From: Actinomycetes bacterium
Lineage (GTDB): Bacteria; Actinomycetota; Acidimicrobiia; Acidimicrobiales; Acidimicrobiaceae
DNA length: 48,269 nt
NCBI GenBank assembly: GCA_021803345.1
Contig: JAJZLS010000060.1
Location: 1-48,269, forward strand
Direction: 5' to 3'
Shown: in pieces, positions 8,744 to 17,150 of the stretch
Position numbering within the stretch: position 1 is the stretch's first letter
Layout: every line of letters starts with the position of its first letter
Made by a program: the position numbers and the translations under genes
The notes under the pieces: model-generated
Told to the model about the DNA's origin: nothing
The model's input: the letters and a program-made list of their open reading frames with translations, nothing else
Databases searched by the model: none

Positions 8744-9328
8744 ATGAGTATTTCCTATATTCCCGGCAATGGTTCATCGCCGGACTATATAAATGACGGC
8801 AAGACAATAAATCACCATGTCCTTTCGGTTTTGGTGGAAAACAAGGCTGGGGTATTGGCCAGAATTGCACAACTGTTTTCGAGGCGCGGTTACAACATCT
8901 TTTCATTGGCTGTCGCACCGACTGACGATAGCCGGTTTTCACGGATTACGATTGTTGTCGACGTAGATTCTGTACCATTGGAGCAGATAACAAAGCAGCT
9001 TCATAAGTTGATCAACGTGATCAAGATAGCTGAATTGGACCCAGCCGAGTCAGTCGAGTGTGAACTGCTGGTTGCAACCGTAAATGCAGATATAACCGCA
9101 AGAGGTCATGTAATGGAGCTGGTGGCTCTGTTTGACGGAAAGATTATAGATGTTGGAACGGACAAATTGACCGTGCTGGTGACCGGGGAGCCGAGTCGCA
9201 TCGACGATTTTTCAGAGCTTTTGTCAAGCTTTGGAATCGTAGAGCTGCAAAGAACCGGTAGGGTGGCGCTTGCTAAGCTTGAGCGTCAGTCAAGTAAATT
9301 GAAAAACACGATTGGGAGGGTTGGCTGA
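8744..9328 (+). CDS. ilvN: Acetolactate synthase small (regulatory) subunit
   Basis: A 194-residue regulatory subunit that activates IlvB and confers feedback inhibition, normally by valine. The N-terminal ACT domain is clear ([20 protein letters not shown], then [26 protein letters not shown]). A C-terminal domain follows, with [21 protein letters not shown]. The N-terminus is about 20 residues longer than in many IlvN proteins ([19 protein letters not shown] before the ACT domain). An AGGTAAG ribosome site overlaps the ilvB stop. The stop lies one base before the ilvC start, so the operon is tightly packed. Confidence 0.95.
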   Translation: MSISYIPGNGSSPDYINDGKTINHHVLSVLVENKAGVLARIAQLFSRRGYNIFSLAVAPTDDSRFSRITIVVDVDSVPLEQITKQLHKLINVIKIAELDPAESVECELLVATVNADITARGHVMELVALFDGKIIDVGTDKLTVLVTGEPSRIDDFSELLSSFGIVELQRTGRVALAKLERQSSKLKNTIGRVG

Positions 9329-9329
9329 A

Positions 9330-10355
9330 ATGGCCACTATGTACTATGAGGCAGATGCTGATGCCTCTCTGCTTGAAGGTAAGAAAGTCGCCGTTATCGG
9401 CTATGGATCTCAGGGCCATGCTCATGCGCTAAATTTGGCAGATTCCGGAGTCAATGTGGTAGTGGGGCTAAAGGAAGGTTCCAGTTCCAGAGCCAAAGCG
9501 GAGAGCGCCGGGCTCAAAGTTGCTAGCGTAGCCGAAGCTACAAGTGGAGCGGATTTGGTAATGATTCTTACTCCAGATACTGCCCAGCCCGCCATCTATG
9601 AGAAAGAGATTGCTCCAAATCTTAAAGACGGTGCTGCACTTGCTTTTGCTCACGGGTTCAACATCCGATATGAGCAGATCAAGCCATCATCTGCAGTCGA
9701 TGTGATCATGATCGCACCCAAGGGACCCGGGCACCTTCTTCGCAGAACCTACGCCGAAGGTGGTGGTATTCCTTCTTTGATAGCCGTCGCTCAGGATGCT
9801 ACCGGCAAAGCAAAAGCAGTCGCTTTGGCCTATGCGCACGCAATAGGCTCCACCAAGGCAGGCGTTCTTGAGACTACGTTTGCCGAGGAAACGGAAACTG
9901 ATCTGTTTGGAGAGCAGGTGGTCCTTTGCGGAGGCCTGGCTGCCCTGGTAACGGCTGGTTATGAGACCCTGGTGCGCAATGGCTATCAGCCTGAGTCTGC
10001 CTATTTTGAATGCCTTCACGAGCTCAAATTGATTGTGGACTTGATCTATGAGAACGGTCTTTCAGGAATGTGGTTCTCGGTTTCAGAGACAGCTGAATGG
10101 GGAGGCCTTGTCACCGGTCCAAGGATTGTAAACGATGGCGTCAAGGCAGAGATGCAAAAAGTTCTGGATGAGATTCGCAACGGTAAATTCGCAACTGAAT
10201 GGGTTGCTGAAAACAAAAACGGTCAACCCAAATTCAATCAGTTGCGCAAGGAATCTGCAGAGCATCCTATCGAAGCCGTCGGCGCAGAGCTGCGCGCGAT
10301 GATGCCGTTTATGGCGTCGGGACGTCCGGGTCTCAAAGACGTTTCTGGCGGCTGA
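9330..10355 (+). CDS. ilvC: Ketol-acid reductoisomerase, class I
   Basis: A 341-residue KARI that isomerises and reduces acetolactate or acetohydroxybutyrate with NADPH. The Rossmann motif [21 protein letters not shown] and the class I knotted C-terminal domain are visible ([21 protein letters not shown], then [17 protein letters not shown]). The length is that of the short class I form. ATG 9330 is chosen because GGGAGGG (9314-9320) sits at a suitable distance; an upstream TTG in frame lies before that site. The stop overlaps the next start (TGATG at 10353-10357). Confidence 0.96.
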   Translation: MATMYYEADADASLLEGKKVAVIGYGSQGHAHALNLADSGVNVVVGLKEGSSSRAKAESAGLKVASVAEATSGADLVMILTPDTAQPAIYEKEIAPNLKDGAALAFAHGFNIRYEQIKPSSAVDVIMIAPKGPGHLLRRTYAEGGGIPSLIAVAQDATGKAKAVALAYAHAIGSTKAGVLETTFAEETETDLFGEQVVLCGGLAALVTAGYETLVRNGYQPESAYFECLHELKLIVDLIYENGLSGMWFSVSETAEWGGLVTGPRIVNDGVKAEMQKVLDEIRNGKFATEWVAENKNGQPKFNQLRKESAEHPIEAVGAELRAMMPFMASGRPGLKDVSGG

Positions 10356-11929
10356 TGACAAATGCCATCGGCGTTGACGCACTTGCAGATCTAAGCAAGG
10401 CGCGTCGACGCCATTTTGTTGAAAAAATAGACATTATCAACGCGATATATAAAGCTTATATCGTAGGGGCTGCCCTTTTGATCGCAGGTTCATTCCTAGT
10501 GGGGCTGGTCCAGTCTGCTCCCCTGGGATCCTCGGCACAGAAGGCACTCGTCAGTGATGGTCCTTTATACGTCGGACTGTTATTTGGCCTGGCAATTTTT
10601 CTTGGCTTGCGATCTGGCTCCAGAGGGGGCCCGCTGGCACTTCAAGGTGCGGACGTTAGAATGATCTTGCTCTCAGGGGTGCCAAGGTCAAAATTTCTCC
10701 GTTCCAAGGCGCTTTCCCAGGTCAGATCGATGGCGCTTCCTACCCTTTTGATTGGAGGCTTGATCGGTGGGGTAGCCCACCGGGCGCTTCAGGCCGGCAC
10801 ACTTCCTCTGGTCGTGGAAGGGGCCCTGGTTGCGTTTTTTCTTTCTTTGGTTTTATTCGGAAGCGGCTATCTTGCCTCCGGGCTAAGGCTCAACAAGTGG
10901 TTGGCATCGCTCGTAGGATTGATTATTCTGCTGGTGCCGGTATATGGAATCTGGAAGGACAGTTTGCTATTCCCCGGAGCTTGGCTCGGGGAGGTCTTTT
11001 TTAACCAATCTAAAGTTTCCAGCTCAGTGATAGCTGGCGCAATTTCTTTAGTAATTTTTGTTTTTGGACTTTACTTTATTGACCGTCTCTCGCTGGAAAT
11101 GTTGGAGAGACGGGCCAGATTAGTTGGCACCCTGCGCTTTGCCGCTACAACCCGCGACATCAGAACTGTTATTCTTCTTAGGCGGCAATTGTCAGGAGAG
11201 CGGCCTAGGAGCGGGAAGACATTTCTGAGCAATCTGAATATCGGGAACGGCATGACTGCAGCAGTTGTCAGGCGGGCCATAGCTTCGATTGAAAGGTGGC
11301 CAGTCGAGAGATATATAAGATTCTTTGTGCTGGCCATAGTGGCTGGAGTGTCAGCACGGATGACGTGGTCCGGAAGCTTCCTGCCGCTTGGGGTGGCGAT
11401 TGTGGCGCTTTTTGTAGCGGCTACCGACCTTTTGGAGCCGCTATCGCAGTTGGCTGATCGACCCGAGGCGGTGTCAGGAATCGGGGTGAAGGTTTCTAAA
11501 GTCGAAAGCCGTCTTTTGTTGGTTCCAATTATCGGAATGATAATTTTTGTTCTTATCGGCACGTTGGCAACCGTTTTTTTCAGTGGATTCGGAGTTTCTC
11601 TTCATATCGGGTTGATTTCTGCGGTTCCAATAGCTGCAACCTCCACCACCGGAGCAGCGGTAGCGATATTGAAGAAGCAGGGGTCTGCCACTACTTCGGT
11701 TTTAATGCCGGAAGTTGTTGCTCTTACGTCGGTGATTGTGGAAATTATCCCTTTTGTTATTGTGGCATGTGGGTTTGTTCCCCTAGTGGATAGTTATAAC
11801 CTTCATTCATACAATACGGGGTTGATTGATGTTACGGCAATTTCGGCTGCGTCATTTTCACTGCTCATCCCGCTGGGTGCATGGACATGGATAAGACGGC
11901 GGAATGAATTTTCTCCAAGCAAGCTTTAG
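10355..11929 (+). CDS. Multi-spanning membrane protein, ABC transporter permease component
   Basis: A 524-residue protein with about 12 hydrophobic segments, the first near 34-52 and the last near 490-515. Basic loops sit between them, for example GADVRMILLSGVPRSKFLRSKALSQVRS after segment 2, which resembles loops of actinobacterial ABC-2-like permeases. I do not recognise the family precisely. The start overlaps the ilvC stop, and an ATPase gene with its own strong ribosome site follows 13 bases later, which supports its reading as the membrane part of an ABC transporter. The cargo is unknown. Coupling to ilvC would place it under the Leu/Val/Ile attenuator, so a link to branched-chain amino acids is conceivable but unproven. 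Confidence 0.7.
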   Translation: MTNAIGVDALADLSKARRRHFVEKIDIINAIYKAYIVGAALLIAGSFLVGLVQSAPLGSSAQKALVSDGPLYVGLLFGLAIFLGLRSGSRGGPLALQGADVRMILLSGVPRSKFLRSKALSQVRSMALPTLLIGGLIGGVAHRALQAGTLPLVVEGALVAFFLSLVLFGSGYLASGLRLNKWLASLVGLIILLVPVYGIWKDSLLFPGAWLGEVFFNQSKVSSSVIAGAISLVIFVFGLYFIDRLSLEMLERRARLVGTLRFAATTRDIRTVILLRRQLSGERPRSGKTFLSNLNIGNGMTAAVVRRAIASIERWPVERYIRFFVLAIVAGVSARMTWSGSFLPLGVAIVALFVAATDLLEPLSQLADRPEAVSGIGVKVSKVESRLLLVPIIGMIIFVLIGTLATVFFSGFGVSLHIGLISAVPIAATSTTGAAVAILKKQGSATTSVLMPEVVALTSVIVEIIPFVIVACGFVPLVDSYNLHSYNTGLIDVTAISAASFSLLIPLGAWTWIRRRNEFSPSKL

Positions 11930-11942
11930 TCAAGGAGTTTTT

Positions 11943-12623
11943 ATGGCAGCGAAGTCGGTACTTGAGATAAAGAAAGTTTCAAAATTTTACGAGAAGAATC
12001 AAGTACTCAAGTCCGTCTCTTTTGACCTCAAAGAGGGCGAGATTACTGCATTGATCGGACCCAATGGCTCAGGGAAGACCTCCCTTATTAGGACTATCTC
12101 GGGGTTGGCGGACTACGACCAGGGGGAAATTTCAATATTGGGCGCTGCCGCAGGAAGTGACGACGCAAGAAGTGTGACATCTGTATCTCTGGATACGCCG
12201 ATCCTCTATGACGATATAAGCACTCTGGAACACTTGGAGTTCTCCGCTCGGATCAATGGTCAGCTCGAGTGGCTCCCCAGGGCGGAAGAGCTTTTGACGG
12301 TATTTGGTCTTCTTGAGAGAAAGGATGATTTGCCTGGCAGTTTTTCCAGGGGTCTTCGTCAAAAAGTAGCATTATGCATGGCGTTGATTAGGCCACACAG
12401 GCTTTTAGTTATTGACGAGCCTTTTGTGGGACTGGATCAAAAAGGTAAATTTGGGCTGATTGAGCAAATCAGACTCGAAGCGCAATCTGGTGTGGCCGTG
12501 CTGGTAGCCACCCATTCCGAGGAATTTCTCGCTAGCGCAACGGCAATGATTGGTATGGCTGAAGGTGAAACCGTGTATCGGGGAAAGCCTTCCAAGGAGC
12601 AATACAACAAGCTCGTAGGGTGA
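11943..12623 (+). CDS. ABC transporter ATP-binding protein
   Basis: A 226-residue nucleotide-binding subunit. Walker A is GPNGSGKTSLI (residues about 39-49). The signature is degenerate, SFSRGLRQKVALC in place of LSGGQ. Walker B is LLVIDEPFVGLD, followed by the switch His in VATHSEEFL. Start ATG 11943 is set by AAGGAG at 11932-11937; earlier in-frame starts lie inside the permease gene. It pairs with the preceding permease gene, most likely as an exporter of the ABC-2 kind. It ends the ilvBNC-linked run; only a short weak foldback (GGGG...CCCC, around 12635-12651) follows as a possible terminator. Confidence 0.88.
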   Translation: MAAKSVLEIKKVSKFYEKNQVLKSVSFDLKEGEITALIGPNGSGKTSLIRTISGLADYDQGEISILGAAAGSDDARSVTSVSLDTPILYDDISTLEHLEFSARINGQLEWLPRAEELLTVFGLLERKDDLPGSFSRGLRQKVALCMALIRPHRLLVIDEPFVGLDQKGKFGLIEQIRLEAQSGVAVLVATHSEEFLASATAMIGMAEGETVYRGKPSKEQYNKLVG

Positions 12624-12704
12624 TTTTTGTTTGGGGTGAAATATCTTCCCCGATTTCTCGCAGTGCGGTCCCTATTGGTTGTAGCCTAAAGATAAGGAGT
12701 CATA

Positions 12705-12746
12705 TTGGCCCCTCGGTCTTTAAGTGAATCCAAAAGGGGCCGTTAA
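12705..12746 (+). CDS. Short upstream reading frame coupled to the next gene
   Basis: A 13-codon frame beginning TTG (12705) has a strong AAGGAG ribosome site at 12694-12699, 5 bases upstream. It encodes MAPRSLSESKRGR and ends with TAA overlapping the next ATG (TAATG, 12744-12748). It spans a stem formed by GGCCCCT (12707-12713) and AGGGGCC (12735-12741), which holds the only ribosome-site-like sequence (AGGGG) of the following gene. Translation of the short frame would open the stem. Its existence as a translated unit is inferred. Confidence 0.4.
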   Translation: MAPRSLSESKRGR

Positions 12747-13426
12747 TGAAAATTGCTGAACTCAACGAGGTTGCATCCGGACAGATCTTTTACATGCGAT
12801 GCACCGAACATCGAGTCGATCTGGAAGCGATTAGGCGATGGTCGGACGAATTCGAATCATGGAGTGTGGAAGAACTTATTAAACGAGGCATTTGCCCAGC
12901 CTGTCCGCCATGGTATGTAGCTCAGGGTTTTCCGATACTCGATGCTGTCCACCGGGCGGGTTGGCTCGAATGCGATTGCTGCGGTACCTCCTGGAGGGTT
13001 GTTCCTGATGGCTGGGAAGCGCTCTGTGGTGATGGGTTGCTTGAAGAAGATGACGAAGCGGATGCTGAAGTTCGCTACATAGAACCAGGTATGAAGATGA
13101 CTTCCGCCCAATTTGAAATTGATATGATCAATCCAGCCGACGCTTCCCTTGACATCCTTTTTACCGCAGTGCAGCGCTGCCTTTTTGGTGGGGCAAGCTG
13201 TCTAAGTGACGAACAGGAGTTGGCCCGCGATATAGTCGTCTTCAGTTTGGAACAGGCGCTCTGGGATATGGAAAATGCCGACAGTATAGGTGACTTTGTT
13301 GCAGAAGTGCTATCGACCCTGAATCTCGAGCCGAAAAAAACTTTCCGGGTATTGAACAACGTCTTGACAACTTTTCTGGAGTTGAGAAGGATCCTGGAAA
13401 AGGTGTCAGGTAATATCAGGGAATAG
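12746..13426 (+). CDS. Unknown protein with zinc-ribbon-like cysteines
   Basis: A 226-residue soluble protein that I do not recognise. The N-terminal half has CPAC (about 49-52) and CDCCG (about 75-79) about 26 residues apart, plus an earlier Cys-His pair in MRCTEH, suggesting a zinc ribbon. A strongly acidic stretch, LLEEDDEADAEV, follows. The C-terminal half is predicted helical with no transmembrane segment. No catalytic motif is evident. The start ATG overlaps a short upstream frame. The gene is convergent with an ABC-2 exporter pair. Confidence 0.6.
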   Translation: MKIAELNEVASGQIFYMRCTEHRVDLEAIRRWSDEFESWSVEELIKRGICPACPPWYVAQGFPILDAVHRAGWLECDCCGTSWRVVPDGWEALCGDGLLEEDDEADAEVRYIEPGMKMTSAQFEIDMINPADASLDILFTAVQRCLFGGASCLSDEQELARDIVVFSLEQALWDMENADSIGDFVAEVLSTLNLEPKKTFRVLNNVLTTFLELRRILEKVSGNIRE

Positions 13427-13466
13427 CACCGATTTAAGCCAGCAAGATAGTGCAGGTATTTGGCTC

Positions 13467-14258
13467 CTAAACCCGAGATGTATCCCGTGAAAATCTCCAA
13501 ATTGCACCAGATGAAAAGATTGCCAGCCATCCAACCAGGTTTAATATCCAACTCAACCTGAATCGTCCACCAATGATTGGAAAGTGAACTAACTGATTTA
13601 GACCGTAAAGCGGAGTGAATTCGGCTGCAGTTCTTAATGAGTGTGAGAATTGACTTAAAGGGATAAACAAACCACCTCCGAAAGAAAACAGCATTAATGC
13701 AAATCCCAGTACCTGCATCACGTTCTCCGACGGCAGCAGATAACCGAGGAATAATCCAAAAGCGGTAAATAGGAGCGAGCCTATCCAAACTGCCACCCCG
13801 GTGATGATCCAGATTTCTACTGGCATGGAAGGCTGGTGGGTTACGATTCCGGCAATAAAGACAGCTAGCACCGATATAAGTCCAAGAAGCAGAGAAGTAA
13901 CCATCTTGATCGAGATGTACGACAGTGGTGACAGGGGGGTAATCCTAAGCTGTCTGCTCCATCCGAGAGCTCGTTCGACAGAGACCATTGCTCCTCCACT
14001 TGTGGTTGCAATTACGGCGCCGTACAACGCCATAGAGACCATGATGAACGCACTCAGGTTACCGTTGCCGTACCTTAGGTTTGAATAAGCCTTGTTGAGT
14101 CCAAAGATGAGGAAGAAGACAACTGGGATAACTACAGTTGAGATCAGCGTCCTTCTGTTACGCAGTATGCGCCGCGCCTCAAGTTTTATGATGCCCAGGC
14201 TGAATCCCCCAAGGGGTGGAACGGGCCTACTTAATTTTATTTCCATTGGTCTGCTCAT
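13467..14258 (-). CDS. ABC-2 type transporter permease
   Basis: A 263-residue membrane protein with six hydrophobic segments. It opens with LEARRILRNRRTLISTVVIPVVFFLIFG, the typical ABC-2 permease start, and carries ALGWSRQLRITPLSPLSYISIKM before the third segment, the coupling region of this family. The C-terminal half includes LLPSENVMQVLGFALMLFSFGGGLFIPLSQ and PLYGLNQLVHFPI, as in DrrB/YadH-like exporters. Its start overlaps the ATPase stop by four bases (14255-14258), so the two are translationally coupled. The substrate is unknown; drug or lipid efflux is common in this family. Confidence 0.88.
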   Translation of the reverse strand: MSRPMEIKLSRPVPPLGGFSLGIIKLEARRILRNRRTLISTVVIPVVFFLIFGLNKAYSNLRYGNGNLSAFIMVSMALYGAVIATTSGGAMVSVERALGWSRQLRITPLSPLSYISIKMVTSLLLGLISVLAVFIAGIVTHQPSMPVEIWIITGVAVWIGSLLFTAFGLFLGYLLPSENVMQVLGFALMLFSFGGGLFIPLSQFSHSLRTAAEFTPLYGLNQLVHFPIIGGRFRLSWILNLVGWLAIFSSGAIWRFSRDTSRV

Positions 14259-15226
14259 GGCAAAATACCTCTATTATTAGAACTGGCCCAGCTACTTTGC
14301 TGAGATTCTCCAGTTAATGCCAAAAACGCTTCTTCCAGACCAACTGAGGAAATTTCCAGATTCTTGGCATTGGTTTGCGTTAGAAGATACCTTGCAATCA
14401 GATCACTTTCGCTGCAGGTTATGGTGATCGCTTCGCCTTGGGTGACGACTTCGGTTACGCCGTCGATTGCGCTAAGAACGGATATTTCAGGGTTTGAAAG
14501 ATGAGCTCTGACCACTTTCCTTTTGCCCATGCTTTTAATTTCGACTGCTGTTCCGTCTGCGACTATTTTCCCCTTGCGCATCAAAACTACCCGATCGGCG
14601 TAGCTGTCAGCTTCCTGGAGGTAATGGGTTGCGAAAAGGATGGTTCTTCCAAGCGAAGCGTCATCTCTTATTGCCTGCCAAAACTGATGACGGCCCTCGA
14701 CATCCATTCCTTGAGTCGGTTCGTCGAGAATGATAAGTTCCGGATCTGATAGCAGAGCCATGGCAAATCTCAGTCTCTGCTGTTCACCACCGGAGCATTT
14801 GGCAACCAGTCGGTTGGCAATATCAGTGATTCCAGCTCTTTCCATAACCTCGCGGGCAGGCCTGGTGGTAACGAAGAGTTTGGATGTGTATTCCACTGTT
14901 TCTGCGACTGTCAAATCCTTGAGTAAGCCCCCATTCTGCATCACCGCAGATATTAAGCCTCGCCGAATTGCCTGAACTGGAGCTATTCCAAAAACTGAGA
15001 CCGTCCCTGAATCTGGTTTTGACAGGCCTAAAATAATGTCAATGGTGGAGGTTTTGCCTGCGCCGTTTGGCCCGAGCAGGGCAACGACTTCTCCTGGTTT
15101 TATCGCCAAGGTGACCCCATCGATTGCTTGCACATGCCGGAAATTTTTATAAATTTCTTGCAAGCGAACTGCCGGAGGAAGATGAGCGTCTTCCGCCGTT
15201 TTATGTATCTCCTCGCCTCCAACCAT
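14255..15226 (-). CDS. ABC-2 type transporter ATP-binding protein
   Basis: A 323-residue ATPase. Walker A is GPNGAGKTSTID, the signature is CSGGEQQRLRFAMAL, Walker B is LIILDEPTQGMD, and the switch His is in FATHYLQEAD. After the nucleotide-binding domain, a C-terminal region of about 100 residues (RKVVRAHLSNPE... to VGLEEAFLALTGE) matches the extra domain of DrrA/CcmA-like exporter ATPases. It is transcribed with the permease gene. It starts about 97 bases beyond the end of leuA, with a stem-loop in between. Confidence 0.92.
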   Translation of the reverse strand: MVGGEEIHKTAEDAHLPPAVRLQEIYKNFRHVQAIDGVTLAIKPGEVVALLGPNGAGKTSTIDIILGLSKPDSGTVSVFGIAPVQAIRRGLISAVMQNGGLLKDLTVAETVEYTSKLFVTTRPAREVMERAGITDIANRLVAKCSGGEQQRLRFAMALLSDPELIILDEPTQGMDVEGRHQFWQAIRDDASLGRTILFATHYLQEADSYADRVVLMRKGKIVADGTAVEIKSMGKRKVVRAHLSNPEISVLSAIDGVTEVVTQGEAITITCSESDLIARYLLTQTNAKNLEISSVGLEEAFLALTGESQQSSWASSNNRGILP

Positions 15227-15279
15227 GGTGGTAGATAGTACCAGTTACTTTGCTTGAAATCCAAAAGATTGCAACTGGT

Positions 15280-15312
15280 GTGGATGGCAGGAAGAAACTC
15301 CACGCCATCCAC
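15280..15312 (-). terminator. Stem-loop after leuA
   Basis: GTGGATGGC (15280-15288) and GCCATCCAC (15304-15312) pair perfectly over 9 bases in the gap between the leuA stop and the ABC ATPase start. There is no clean U-run on the minus strand, so termination is plausible but not certain. Confidence 0.45.
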
Positions 15313-15323
15313 CAAAAGGCTGC

Positions 15324-16868
15324 CTAGGGGCCGACTTCGCTATTTCGGGCTTCTTTCCTGGCCATTGACCGAATCAAGCGGTTTACGGCGTTGACATATG
15401 CTCGGGCGGAGGCTTCCACGACGTCTGTGGAAACACCACGACCTGATACTTTATAATCTCCGGATTCAAGACTTATGACCACTTCACCCTGTGCGTCTTC
15501 TCCGCCGGTTACCGAAGATACAGTAAAGCCAACTAGTTTCGCCTCAATTCCGGCTATTTGCTGGATGGCTTTCCCGGCAGCATCAATCATCCCGTTACCA
15601 TCTGATTTGACTTCGAATCTCTGTCCGTCTTTGGCAATTACGACTCTGGCATTTGGTGTCCCTACGGTTCCGCCAGCTACTTCCAGCTCGACTAGAGAGT
15701 AAAGGTTTCCAGCTTCGGTGCTGATCTCATCGGCAACCAAAGCCTCCAGATCCGCTTCTGTGATTTCACGCTTTCGATCTGCCAACTCTTTGAACCTGAA
15801 GAATGCCTGGTTGAGGGCCTCTCCCTGAATTTCATACCCCATATTTTTCAGTGATTCACTAAAGGCATGTCTGCCGGAATGCTTTCCCAGGACTATCTGG
15901 GATCCCTTTTGCCCCACACTTTCCGCATCAATAATTTCATAGGTTTCGCGGTCAGCAAGTACCCCATGCTGGTGTATTCCTGACTCATGCGTGAAAGCGT
16001 TCTTTCCCACTACGGCTTTGTTGTATTGGACCGGGTATCCGGTAAGGCGTGAGACGAGCCTGGATGTTCTTGCCAGCTCCTCAGTCCTGATCTGTGTCTC
16101 AAGTCCCGAAAACTGATCAGGTCGAATCTTTACTGCCATTACCACTTCTTCGAGTGCGGCATTTCCCGCTCTTTCACCGAGTCCGTTGACACACACCTCG
16201 ATTTGTCGGGCCCCGGCTTGAACCCCAGCCAGAGAGTTGGCACTTGCCAGTCCGAGATCGTTATGGCAGTGGGTTGAAATGATGTAGTCACCTTTTATTT
16301 GGGATTTGACATACTGTATCAGTGCTCCGAAGTCCCAGGGTATTCCGTAGCCTACTGTATCGGGTATGTTCAGTGTTGTGGCTCCAGCGTCAACCGCAGC
16401 CTGTAAAACCTCCAGCATGAATTCAAGCGGGGTTCTGGTTGCGTCCTGAGGAGAAAATTCCACATCTTCGGTGTGTTGGCGTGCTCGTTCCACCCCTTGT
16501 TTTGTCTCTCGAAGTACCTGCTCCGGAGTCATCTTCAGCATATGCTGCATGTGGGATGGGCTGGTTGAAATAAACACGTGGATTCTTGCCTGTTCGGCAT
16601 CCTTTAAGGCATCCCAGCATCGGTCTACATCGCTGAGGTGAGTACGGGAAAGCCCGGCTATTATCGGCCCATGAACGGTCCTGGCAATCGTCTGCACGGC
16701 ATCAAAGTCACCTTGGGACGCTACCGGAAATCCTGCTTCTATGTAATCTACATTTAGTCGGGCGAGCTGCTCTGCTATTTCAAGTTTTTCTGCGACGTCA
16801 AGGGAAATACCTGGTGACTGTTCTCCGTCTCTCAGAGTTGTGTCGAAAATAATTAATTTTTCGCCCAT
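15324..16868 (-). CDS. leuA: 2-isopropylmalate synthase
   Basis: A 514-residue LeuA of the bacterial type 1 group, condensing acetyl-CoA with 2-oxoisovalerate as the first step of leucine synthesis. IIFDTTLRDGEQSPG carries the metal and substrate residues; ISTHCHNDLGLASANSLAG has the HxH metal ligands; EVCVNGLGERAGNAALEEV follows, then GKHSGRHAF. The C-terminal 130 residues form the LeuA regulatory domain (VGTPNARVVI...). An AAAGGAAAG site precedes ATG 16868. Upstream lies an attenuator with a leucine-rich leader peptide. Confidence 0.97.
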   Translation of the reverse strand: MGEKLIIFDTTLRDGEQSPGISLDVAEKLEIAEQLARLNVDYIEAGFPVASQGDFDAVQTIARTVHGPIIAGLSRTHLSDVDRCWDALKDAEQARIHVFISTSPSHMQHMLKMTPEQVLRETKQGVERARQHTEDVEFSPQDATRTPLEFMLEVLQAAVDAGATTLNIPDTVGYGIPWDFGALIQYVKSQIKGDYIISTHCHNDLGLASANSLAGVQAGARQIEVCVNGLGERAGNAALEEVVMAVKIRPDQFSGLETQIRTEELARTSRLVSRLTGYPVQYNKAVVGKNAFTHESGIHQHGVLADRETYEIIDAESVGQKGSQIVLGKHSGRHAFSESLKNMGYEIQGEALNQAFFRFKELADRKREITEADLEALVADEISTEAGNLYSLVELEVAGGTVGTPNARVVIAKDGQRFEVKSDGNGMIDAAGKAIQQIAGIEAKLVGFTVSSVTGGEDAQGEVVISLESGDYKVSGRGVSTDVVEASARAYVNAVNRLIRSMARKEARNSEVGP

Positions 16869-16937
16869 TGGTTATCTTTCCTTTCTGCCTGCTTTAAATT
16901 AAAAAGTCATGTCTTCCACTTGGCAAACTCAACCAAC

Positions 16938-16970
16938 AAAAAACCTCCTGGCTTTTAGGCACAGGAGGTT
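16938..16970 (-). terminator. leuA attenuator terminator
   Basis: On the minus strand, AACCTCCTG (16970-16962), an 11-base loop and CAGGAGGTT (16950-16942) form a perfect 9-bp stem that runs into TTTTTT (16943-16938). It lies about 70 bases before the leuA start and so must be conditional. Confidence 0.88.
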
Positions 16971-16971
16971 T

Positions 16972-16994
16972 TGCGAGCGTACGGAGCGCTCGCA
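16972..16994 (-). promoter_or_regulatory. leuA attenuator upstream stem-loop
   Basis: TGCGAGCG (16994-16987, minus strand) and CGCTCGCA (16979-16972) pair perfectly around a 7-base loop. The stem begins one base after the leader stop codon and ends one base before the terminator stem, as in leader-peptide attenuators. I could not find a convincing antiterminator pairing by eye. Confidence 0.65.
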
Positions 16995-16995
16995 G

Positions 16996-17034
16996 CTATC
17001 CAAGAAGGAGAACAAATGCAAAGACTTTATGCAT
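16996..17034 (-). CDS. leuA leader peptide (MHKVFAFVLLLG)
   Basis: The minus strand from ATG 17034 to TAG 16996 encodes MHKVFAFVLLLG, with three consecutive Leu codons (CTC CTT CTT) placed 4 to 2 codons before the stop, preceded by Val. An in-frame ATG at 17043 would add three residues (MYA). The start at 17034 falls 8 bases after the -10 box, so the transcript would begin at its A and be leaderless. The arrangement leader peptide, stem, terminator, leuA is that of leucine-responsive transcription attenuation, known for leuA in other actinobacteria. Confidence 0.8.
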   Translation of the reverse strand: MHKVFAFVLLLG

Positions 17035-17041
17035 AGCATAC

Positions 17042-17071
17042 ATAATCACCTATCTTAGATTGAAATGTCAA
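17042..17071 (-). promoter_or_regulatory. leuA promoter
   Basis: On the minus strand, a consensus -35 TTGACA (17071-17066), 18 bases, and -10 GATTAT (17047-17042). The predicted +1 at about 17034-17036 coincides with the leader-peptide ATG. The flanking CTTGACATT is shared with the leuB promoter. Confidence 0.7.
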
Positions 17072-17150
17072 GTTTAAATTGGATTTCAATAAACTTTTTT
17101 TGGCGGAACCGTGCTTTCGGATAAATTGGGTGATTTCTTGCCTGTTGGCG

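Noticed and set aside
14286-15260. Similar short sequences (CCAG-TACTTTGCT) at about 14289 and 15241 flanking the ABC ATPase gene.
   Set aside because: Only about 13 bases match with differences, one copy lies inside the coding sequence, and there is no transposase, so this does not support a mobile unit.
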